Below are positions 53,718-60,667 of a stretch of DNA of 63,115 bases, piece after piece. Where the stretch lies: positions 1 to 63,115 of the forward strand of contig JAFVDW010000047.1 in assembly GCA_017478245.1 (NCBI GenBank), given 5' to 3'. Every line of letters begins with the position of its first letter. The stretch's first letter is position 1. A program made the translations under genes and the position numbers. Below the pieces are notes generated by a model. It saw nothing but the letters and a program-made list of their open reading frames with translations. It did not search any database and had not been told where the DNA came from. The stretch is from Lachnospiraceae bacterium. GTDB taxonomy: Bacteria > Bacillota > Clostridia > Lachnospirales > Lachnospiraceae.

Positions 53718-55199
53718 CTAAGCAAACAGTGTCCTCTTTCTCTCAAGCATCTCATCAATGCGTTCTATGTACTGTGCGATTTCCTTCACATTCTCACAGC
53801 GTTCAATCAACACGCTCTCCTCACCGTTCTCCGCAATCTGTCTGCTGACCTTCTTGGTGATACTTCCTGCGCCCAACGCCACAATCGTCTGCATTTCCTC
53901 CATGATGAGAATGTTGTAAAGTCCCAGCTTACCTTCCTGGGCATAGCCCACATTCTCAAAATTACCCGACATGTTCTTCTGACGATAGAGGTAGTAAGGC
54001 ACCAACCCAAGACGCTTTGCTCCCTCCGCCGCAAGTTCCATGGTTTCATCGGTGTTGTGCAGTGTGGCAACGCCATGCTCCTGAATCCACTGACTAAGCC
54101 TGGATGCCCGTTTGATTGCCAGGGAATGCACTGTCAGACTATCCGGGGCAAGCTTCACCACCTCTTCTACCGTATAGCGCACATCCTCTTCCATCTCTCC
54201 CGGCAGCCCCAGAATCAAATCCATATTGATGTTGTCAAAGCCCACCTCTCTTGCCAGCGCATAAGCCTCCCTAACCTGCTCCACACTTGCCTTACGTCCA
54301 ATGATTTCCAATGTTTTTTGATTCATAGTCTGCGGATTTACAGAGATACGACTGATACCATGCCGTTTTAACACTTCCAGCTTCTCTCTGGTGATGCTGT
54401 CCGCCCTGCCCGCCTCCACGGTGAATTCTTTCACCATAGAAAAATCAAATAACTCCTTCAGCCTTGTAAGCAATCTGTCTAATTGTTCTGCTTCCAGGGT
54501 GGTCGGCGTTCCCCCTCCCACATAGACACTGTCCAAAATCTTATCTGCAAATGCCTCTGCTGTGTATTCCATCTCCCGAATCAGGCAGTCGATGTAACTG
54601 TCCACAATCTTTCTATGGGCTGCAATGGGATAGGAGGTAAAGGAGCAATACAGACAGGTCGTAGGGCAAAAGGGAATTCCAAGATAGAGACTATAGCCTC
54701 CTTCATAATGTACGCCCTCTAACAGCTTTCGCTCTCTCTTCGCAATCTCAATAGAAAGCTTTGCCTTCTCCTCACTGACATAATGCTCTCTTTGATAAAA
54801 TTCCAGAATCTCCTCATCTGACTTTCCGCTTTCCAACATGCTGTATGCAATCTTCGTGGGACGAATACCGGTCAGATTCCCCCACGGCAGCTTTCTACCG
54901 GTAACCTCACACAAGGTTCGATACAGGAAACGCTTAAAGCCATCCTTAAATTTCCCTTCAGCAGCATCGTAAATCCATGTAAAATGTTGTTCCCCCAACT
55001 CGATCACTGCCCCCGGATTCGGTGCTTCTTTATCATCGACGATGTTTATCGTCATCCTCACTGCACCCTGTGCCTTGCTTCGCTTCTCTATTCCGGTCTC
55101 CGGTGTCAGCACCGTTACAGTCTCTCCGGGATAAAAGGCACGCACAATGGCATTCACATCGTATTCAAAATTTACTTTATTGATATCTATTGCAAACAT
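53718..55199 (-). CDS. hemZ: Radical SAM coproporphyrinogen dehydrogenase-like protein HemZ
   Basis: The 493-residue protein has a HemN-like radical SAM core with 'CPTTCLYCSFTSYP' (CxxxCxxC), 'VYVGGGTPTTLEAEQLDRLL' and 'INMDLILGLPGE'. It is preceded by a ~160-residue N-terminal region typical of HemZ. HemZ-type proteins are annotated as oxygen-independent coproporphyrinogen III oxidases, although this activity is not proven for all. I start it at the ATG at 55199; a GTG six codons upstream is possible. In the usual clostridial order it leads into hisS. Confidence 0.92.
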   Translation of the reverse strand: MFAIDINKVNFEYDVNAIVRAFYPGETVTVLTPETGIEKRSKAQGAVRMTINIVDDKEAPNPGAVIELGEQHFTWIYDAAEGKFKDGFKRFLYRTLCEVTGRKLPWGNLTGIRPTKIAYSMLESGKSDEEILEFYQREHYVSEEKAKLSIEIAKRERKLLEGVHYEGGYSLYLGIPFCPTTCLYCSFTSYPIAAHRKIVDSYIDCLIREMEYTAEAFADKILDSVYVGGGTPTTLEAEQLDRLLTRLKELFDFSMVKEFTVEAGRADSITREKLEVLKRHGISRISVNPQTMNQKTLEIIGRKASVEQVREAYALAREVGFDNINMDLILGLPGEMEEDVRYTVEEVVKLAPDSLTVHSLAIKRASRLSQWIQEHGVATLHNTDETMELAAEGAKRLGLVPYYLYRQKNMSGNFENVGYAQEGKLGLYNILIMEEMQTIVALGAGSITKKVSRQIAENGEESVLIERCENVKEIAQYIERIDEMLERKRTLFA

Positions 55200-55230
55200 G
55201 TCACAATATCCTTCCACAATCAGCTTTCAT

Positions 55231-55884
55231 TTACACACAAAAAGGATTGTATTTCTTTTCATGTCCGATAGTGGTACTCTCCCCATGTCCCGGATAGACC
55301 TTGGTTTCATCGGGGAGCACAAACAATTTCTCCCTGATGGAACGCACCAACGTCCCCATGCTTCCTGTGGGCAAATCTGTCCTCCCCACAGAATCCTGAA
55401 ACAGGGTATCACCACTGATGAGAAAGCCCGCCTCCTCAAAATAAAAACAACACCCGCCAACCGTGTGTCCGGGTGTGGCAAGCACTCTGCAACGCATCCC
55501 TGCAATCACAAGCTCCTCACCATCTCTTACATAGCAGTCTGCATCCAGTTCGCAGGCTCTTCCCGCCTGTGCCGACACATTCATGCGCGCATTGCCCAGA
55601 AGCTCTTTTTCTGCCTCACAGGCATACACCTTCACCGGCTCTCTGCCGTCCGCCTCCGCTAGTTTATTTGCCGCCTCCTGCAGCGCTTTTACGCCCCAGA
55701 TGTGGTCAAAATGTCCATGGGTCAATAAAATTGCCACAACCTGCAATCCATTTTGCTGCAGACTTGTACAGATTCGTTCACCATAATCTGCAGGGTCTAT
55801 CACGATGGCTTCACTGCCATCTTCTCTATATACAAAATAAGTGTTGGTGCCCACACTTCCAAGCACCATGCGTCCAATCTTCAT
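55231..55884 (-). CDS. Metallo-beta-lactamase fold hydrolase (glyoxalase II-like)
   Basis: The 217-residue protein has the metal motif 'LLTHGHFDHIWGVKAL' (HxHxDH), 'ATPGHTVGGCCFYF' and 'LISGDTLFQDSVGRTDL', as in the YcbL/GloB-like subgroup. These hydrolyse thioesters such as S-lactoylglutathione or related adducts, but the natural substrate here is unknown. It lies between relA (27 bases) and hemZ (31 bases) on the same strand, a conserved clostridial position. Confidence 0.93.
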   Translation of the reverse strand: MKIGRMVLGSVGTNTYFVYREDGSEAIVIDPADYGERICTSLQQNGLQVVAILLTHGHFDHIWGVKALQEAANKLAEADGREPVKVYACEAEKELLGNARMNVSAQAGRACELDADCYVRDGEELVIAGMRCRVLATPGHTVGGCCFYFEEAGFLISGDTLFQDSVGRTDLPTGSMGTLVRSIREKLFVLPDETKVYPGHGESTTIGHEKKYNPFCV

Positions 55885-55911
55885 CTCTACAATACTTACG
55901 CTCCGCTCATA

Positions 55912-58194
55912 TTAGACTCTATCCACATCAATCACACTTTCAATCCCTCGAATCTTGTCAATGATGCGGTTCAGTTCTTCATGACCTGTAATCTCAAATA
56001 CCGTTTGCATTGTAGCCTGCCCCTGCTTGTTGGTTCGGGTATTCATAGAGATAATATCTATGTTTTTCTCCGTCAAAGCCTTGGACACATCCGCAAGCAG
56101 ACCATTGCGATTGTTGGCAAAGATACGAATCTCCACCATATATTTTTCCGCCAGAGCATCATCGGTCGCCTGCCATTCAGCGTCAATCAAACGGTTGCGC
56201 TCCAGCTCCGGCAGACTCAATATATTAACACAGTCTGTTCGGTGAATCGATATCCCTCTTCCTCTGGTGACAAAACCTACAATCTCATCGCCGGGTACAG
56301 GTGAACAGCACTTGGAAAATCGCACGGACAAATCTGCAATTCCCTTTACCACAATACCGCTCTTGGGGCGCATACGGGTAGGTTTTCCGGACTGTGCATT
56401 ATTCTCCGCAATATTTGCCAGAATCTCCTCATCCGTCAATTCCTTCTTGTGTTCCTTGTCATACAGCTCCTGCATACGATTGATGAGCTGCCCTTCCTTC
56501 AGTGCTCCATGTCCCACAGCAGCCAGCACAGACTCCCAATCACGAAAACCATACTTGTGCATGGCAACTTCCATGTATTCCGGCTTCAACAGCTCTGACA
56601 GGTTGATATTCTTGCCCTTACAGTAGCTTGTAAGCAGCTCCTTGCCCCGGGCAACATTGTCATCCTTAAATTCACTCTTGAACCATTGATTGATTTTGTT
56701 CTTAGCCTGTGTACTTTTTACCACATTCAGCCAATCCCGGCTAGGCCCCTTGGAGTTCTGTGAAGTAATAATCTCGATACGATCACCATTCTTAATCTCA
56801 TAATCAATCGTCACCAGTCTGCCGTTGACACGCGCTCCCACCATTTTATTGCCCACTGCGGAATGGATACTGTAAGCAAAATCGATGGGAGTGGAGCCTG
56901 CCGGCAGATTCTTCACCTCACCGGTAGGGGTAAAACAATACACACTGTCGGAAAACAAATCCAAATCATTTTTCAACAGATTCATAAATTCTCTGTTGTC
57001 CGACATATCACGCTGCCACTCCAGAATCTGGCGCAGCCAGACAAGCTTTTCCTCTTCCTGCGCTTCCACCTTCTTACCGTCGGAAGCTTCTTTGTATTTC
57101 CAATGGGCAGCAATACCATACTCTGCCGCCTTGTGCATCTCAAACGTTCGAATCTGAATCTCAAAGGGCTGTCCTGCACTTCCAATCAGGGTCGTATGCA
57201 AAGACTGATACATATTCGCCTTGGGCATTGCAATATAGTCCTTAAAACGTCCGGGAATGGGCTTATACATCTCATGAATCACACCCAATGCCGCATAGCA
57301 GTCCTTCACTGTATCCACAATAATACGCACTGCAAACAAATCATATATCTGATCCAATGTCTTGTTCTGATTCTTCATCTTCTTATAGATACTGAAGAAA
57401 TGCTTTACACGCCCATCAATTTTAGCAGTGATTCCCGCATTTTCTATATGTTCACTGACCTCATCCACAATGCTCTGAATATATTTTTCACGGACGCTTT
57501 TGCGCACTGCAATTTTGTCTACCAAATCATAATAAATCTCCGGCTCCAGATACTTCAAAGACAAATCATCCAATTCCACCTTAATCTTGCTGATACCCAA
57601 TCTCTGTGCAATGGGACAATAAATCTCCAATGTCTCTTTGGCTATTCTCTTTTGACTCTCCGGTGTCTTATATTTCAAAGTACGCATATTGTGCAGACGA
57701 TCCGCCAGCTTAATCATAATGACACGAATATCCTTAGCCATGGCAAGAAACATCTTGCGTAGATTCTCCGCCTGCATTTCCAGCTTGGCATCCGACTTTT
57801 CTCCACCCGCGGAAAGCGGAATCTTCTCCAACTTGGTCACACCGTCCACCAACAGCGCCACATCCTCGCCAAACTGCTCCTTCAGATCCTCCTCGGTCAT
57901 GACTGTGTCTTCCACCACATCATGAAGAAGTCCCGCAACAATGGTCTCCTTATCCAACTCCAGATCTGCCAGAATAATCGCTACATTCAGCGGATGAATA
58001 ATATACGGCTCACCGGACTTACGAAACTGATTCTTATGGGCTTCACAGGCAACCTCATAGCCCTTGGCAATCATGGAAATATCATCGCTTGGGTGATATT
58101 TTTGCACACGCTTAATCAAATCCTGATACAGTTCATCGGGATTTAAAAATTCCTGTGATTGACTTATCTTTCCATCATCAATGACTACTGCCAT
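55912..58194 (-). CDS. relA: Bifunctional (p)ppGpp synthetase/hydrolase RelA/SpoT
   Basis: The 760-residue Rel protein has an HD hydrolase domain ('PYIIHPLNVA', 'GLLHDVVEDT') and a synthetase domain ('DLFAVRIIV', 'YIAMPKANMYQSLHTTL'). A TGS domain ('TPTGEVKNLPAGSTPIDFAY'), a zinc-finger region and a C-terminal ACT domain follow. It makes and degrades (p)ppGpp in response to amino-acid starvation on the ribosome. The ATG has GGAGGTGA before it. It follows apt by 34 bases, the standard Firmicutes apt-rel pairing. Confidence 0.97.
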   Translation of the reverse strand: MAVVIDDGKISQSQEFLNPDELYQDLIKRVQKYHPSDDISMIAKGYEVACEAHKNQFRKSGEPYIIHPLNVAIILADLELDKETIVAGLLHDVVEDTVMTEEDLKEQFGEDVALLVDGVTKLEKIPLSAGGEKSDAKLEMQAENLRKMFLAMAKDIRVIMIKLADRLHNMRTLKYKTPESQKRIAKETLEIYCPIAQRLGISKIKVELDDLSLKYLEPEIYYDLVDKIAVRKSVREKYIQSIVDEVSEHIENAGITAKIDGRVKHFFSIYKKMKNQNKTLDQIYDLFAVRIIVDTVKDCYAALGVIHEMYKPIPGRFKDYIAMPKANMYQSLHTTLIGSAGQPFEIQIRTFEMHKAAEYGIAAHWKYKEASDGKKVEAQEEEKLVWLRQILEWQRDMSDNREFMNLLKNDLDLFSDSVYCFTPTGEVKNLPAGSTPIDFAYSIHSAVGNKMVGARVNGRLVTIDYEIKNGDRIEIITSQNSKGPSRDWLNVVKSTQAKNKINQWFKSEFKDDNVARGKELLTSYCKGKNINLSELLKPEYMEVAMHKYGFRDWESVLAAVGHGALKEGQLINRMQELYDKEHKKELTDEEILANIAENNAQSGKPTRMRPKSGIVVKGIADLSVRFSKCCSPVPGDEIVGFVTRGRGISIHRTDCVNILSLPELERNRLIDAEWQATDDALAEKYMVEIRIFANNRNGLLADVSKALTEKNIDIISMNTRTNKQGQATMQTVFEITGHEELNRIIDKIRGIESVIDVDRV

Positions 58195-58228
58195 GCTCTC
58201 TCACCTCCGTGCCCATCTTTTCAAAATA

Positions 58229-58753
58229 TTATTTGCCCGGATAGCAAATTGCGGAATCCAATCGATATCCCTGTAGCTTCTTACGACCTTCCAAACCTGC
58301 AAGCTCCATCAGTACAACCACGCCAACCACTTCTCCACCCAAAGATTCAATCAGCTTTATCATAGCCTCAGTCGTACCTCCTGTAGCGATCAGATCATCC
58401 ACGATCAACACCTTTTGACCGGGCTTGATGCTGTCCTTGTGCATCTCGATAGTCGCCTGACCATACTCAAGATCATAAGAAATCTCCACTGTCTCACAAG
58501 GCAGCTTTCCTTTCTTACGAATCAACACAAAGGGCTTTCTTGTATTGTATGCGATAGGGGTTCCAAAAATAAATCCACGGGATTCAGGTCCTACCACCAC
58601 ATCAAATTCCAAGTCCTTCACCATATCCTGCATAGTATCAATCGCCAGATGCAGTCCATCCGCATCCTGTAACACACTGGTCACATCACGGAAAATGATT
58701 CCCTCCTCCGGGAAATCCGGTATACTTCTTATGTATTCTTCCAATTTTTTCAT
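58229..58753 (-). CDS. apt: Adenine phosphoribosyltransferase
   Basis: The 174-residue enzyme begins 'MKKLEEYIRSIPDFPEEGI' and has the PRPP motif 'VLIVDDLIATGGTTEAMI'. It converts adenine and PRPP to AMP. The start at 58753 has AAAGGTGG nine bases upstream; a longer open frame to 58810 is not homologous. It is the first gene of the apt-relA-MBL-hemZ run, with a good promoter whose -35 overlaps the end of the upstream CBS gene. Confidence 0.96.
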   Translation of the reverse strand: MKKLEEYIRSIPDFPEEGIIFRDVTSVLQDADGLHLAIDTMQDMVKDLEFDVVVGPESRGFIFGTPIAYNTRKPFVLIRKKGKLPCETVEISYDLEYGQATIEMHKDSIKPGQKVLIVDDLIATGGTTEAMIKLIESLGGEVVGVVVLMELAGLEGRKKLQGYRLDSAICYPGK

Positions 58754-58843
58754 TGTTGTAGTCCACCTTTCTGCTATTAATTGTATAGGTGTTTGCGAAA
58801 CTCCTATCATACCCTTGCCGAAAATTTAGCTTTGAACAGTATT

Positions 58844-58872
58844 AGTATATACTTTTTTGCGACAAAAGTCAA
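58844..58872 (-). promoter_or_regulatory. Sigma-A type promoter of apt-relA
   Basis: TTGACT (58867-58872) and TATACT (58844-58849) are 17 bases apart on minus. The -35 overlaps the stop codon of the upstream CBS gene. The leader to apt is about 85 bases. Confidence 0.7.
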
Positions 58873-59303
58873 AGCTGTCTGTTAGCCGATTCTAACTGCT
58901 TTTTTACAAAATATTTTATAATCTCTCCTCTGGTGATGATACCGATAAAAATATTCCTGTCATCTACCACCGGGACAAAATTCTGCATCTGTACCTGCCC
59001 CAATAATTGTTCCATATTGGTATCTATGCAGACCGCTGTAACCTTACCACTTTGAAGAATTTCCCGAATAGAGGTGTGCTCCAACGCCTTCATGGTAATC
59101 TCATCCAGACTGGCATTGTGATTCAGTATATTCCACAGAAAATCGCCTTCACTGATAGTGCCCACATAACGATCCTCACTATCTACCACCGGCACTGCGG
59201 TATAACCGCTTCTCCGCAGCTTTTCCAGTCCCTGGCGAATCGTCATGGTATCATGCAGATAGGTCACATCCACCTTAGGTGATAAAAATGATGCTATATT
59301 CAC
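58869..59303 (-). CDS. CBS domain-pair protein
   Basis: The 144-residue protein consists of two CBS motifs and little else: residues ~10-65 ('TAVPVVDSEDRYVGTISEGDFLW') and ~75-135 ('FVPVVDDRNIFIGIITRGEIIKYF'). CBS pairs bind adenosine nucleotides or SAM and usually regulate a partner. Its start (GTG) overlaps the stop of the DUF308 gene by four bases, so the two are translationally coupled and may act together. The target is unknown. Confidence 0.88.
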   Translation of the reverse strand: MNIASFLSPKVDVTYLHDTMTIRQGLEKLRRSGYTAVPVVDSEDRYVGTISEGDFLWNILNHNASLDEITMKALEHTSIREILQSGKVTAVCIDTNMEQLLGQVQMQNFVPVVDDRNIFIGIITRGEIIKYFVKKQLESANRQL

Positions 59304-59962
59304 TGCTCTTCTCCTTCCCCGGCATCCCAGTTCACCGACATCTGTGCTGATTCCTCTACCAATGTATTGTCTGCTGACTGCGCCTCCATCTGCACCTCTT
59401 TCAATGTCTCTGCCTCTTTTAAGAACTTTGTGATCTTATTGGCAAAATAAAAGGTTATCGCCATATCCGCAGCTCCACTCAGCAACAAACTGACTCCCAG
59501 CACACGAAACAGCAGATTCATCGACTTGAACGGATTGAAGATCAAAAGAACACCCACCCCCACATTGATGATTGCCAATATGAGCATGAATACCCAGTTC
59601 CCGTACCCCAGACGTTTCATGTCAATCACATCCTGCAGCTTGGTAAAACCACTCAAAAGTACCAAAAAGCCCAACAGCACCGAAATCATGCCAATAACAA
59701 GCTCCACCTTGTACAGAACCGCACAGCCCAATGCAATACCTAAAAGACCGTAGACAAAATCATTGTGATAATAATTCTGATGAGCATCACGGATCAGATA
59801 ACAAATCATCGACACTGCTCCTGCCAAAATCAGCACTACTCCGATCAGATACGCAAGCGTCTTTTCCATGGTGTCAGGAAGTACCAAAGCCACCACTCCC
59901 AGTAAGATATACAATACCCCCATCATCAGCGCATCCCACTTCATCTCCTTCAGAAAACGCAT
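59300..59962 (-). CDS. DUF308 family membrane protein
   Basis: The ~220-residue protein has six hydrophobic helices arranged in repeated pairs (from about residue 12 to 170), with 'GVLYILLGVVALVLP' and 'IGMISVLLGFLVLLSGFTKLQDVIDM' typical of DUF308 (HdeD-like). A polar acidic C-terminal tail of ~45 residues ('NWDAGEGEEQ') is cytoplasmic by prediction. Function is unknown; HdeD relates to acid resistance in Escherichia coli. The start is ATG 59962 or GTG 59971. It overlaps the CBS gene by four bases. Confidence 0.82.
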   Translation of the reverse strand: MRFLKEMKWDALMMGVLYILLGVVALVLPDTMEKTLAYLIGVVLILAGAVSMICYLIRDAHQNYYHNDFVYGLLGIALGCAVLYKVELVIGMISVLLGFLVLLSGFTKLQDVIDMKRLGYGNWVFMLILAIINVGVGVLLIFNPFKSMNLLFRVLGVSLLLSGAADMAITFYFANKITKFLKEAETLKEVQMEAQSADNTLVEESAQMSVNWDAGEGEEQ

Positions 59963-59994
59963 ACCCTTCACCTTCTCCCTTCTCTACTGTCCAA

Positions 59995-60034
59995 AAAGAA
60001 CCTTCCGGGAAACTGCTTCCCGAAAAGGTTCTTT
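59995..60034 (-). terminator. Terminator after the SEC-C gene
   Basis: A stem of about 16 bp with a small bulge (10 bp outer AAAGAACCTT pairing and 6 bp inner) is followed on minus by TTTTT. It lies 18 bases past the stop at 60052. Confidence 0.75.
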
Positions 60035-60051
60035 GCTTGTCCAAATATCGT

Positions 60052-60555
60052 TTACTTCTTACCGCAACACTTCTTGTACTTTTTGCCACTTCCACAAGGG
60101 CAGGGATCATTGGGATAAATCTTCGCTTCCTTCACAATGGTAGTAGAAGCCTTCTGCTCCTTGTAAAGAGCCTTTCTCTTATCTTCATCAAAGATATCAT
60201 TCCACTGTTCCAGATTGTACAGCCAGTCTGCCTCTGCTGCCACCATATTCTTGTACAGCTTCTCCTTGTCAAAGCCCAGAGAGACTACCGTGTCCTCCTC
60301 TAACTCTTCGATCGGGTTGGGGGTTATGAGGCTCTCATCAATTCCATCTAAGAAGCCGGTCATGGTCATGACCGTCACGCCATACTTGTCCGCCAATTCC
60401 TTCACAGTACCCTTCACTTCCTCATCAGGGCTTGAAAGGAGCTGTGCATAAATATCTTTCTCCTCCTGAAAATATGCGGTCCAGAGCTGCTGCAATTTAT
60501 TCTTATCAGCAGTCTCATCGTAAGCCATTTTGCGCCAATCTTGTAATAATGCCAT
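60052..60555 (-). CDS. SEC-C zinc motif protein
   Basis: The 167-residue protein is acidic and helical, and ends in a SEC-C zinc motif '[18 protein letters not shown]', the same motif as at the SecA C-terminus. The rest ('[20 protein letters not shown]', '[13 protein letters not shown]') matches no domain I can name. The gene is monocistronic, with its own promoter and terminator. SEC-C stand-alone proteins are common and may act on ribosomes or SecB-like partners, but this is inference. Confidence 0.85.
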   Translation of the reverse strand: MALLQDWRKMAYDETADKNKLQQLWTAYFQEEKDIYAQLLSSPDEEVKGTVKELADKYGVTVMTMTGFLDGIDESLITPNPIEELEEDTVVSLGFDKEKLYKNMVAAEADWLYNLEQWNDIFDEDKRKALYKEQKASTTIVKEAKIYPNDPCPCGSGKKYKKCCGKK

Positions 60556-60605
60556 ATGAATACCTTCCTTTGTCAGTTACTTCATCGAATTTTTTATACT
60601 TAGTA

Positions 60606-60634
60606 AGTATATAACATATTGGCAGTAAAAACAA
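60606..60634 (-). promoter_or_regulatory. Promoter of the SEC-C gene
   Basis: TTGTTT (60629-60634) and TATACT (60606-60611) are 17 bases apart on minus. A 15-base palindrome (ATACTTACTAAGTAT) overlaps the -10 and could be an operator. Confidence 0.55.
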
Positions 60635-60667
60635 CCACTAATTTCCCCTGATTTTGTTATCGCTTTA

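Noticed and set aside
54477-54722. Plus-strand frame inside hemZ as a small gene
   Set aside because: It is wholly antisense to the radical SAM core of hemZ and has no supporting site.
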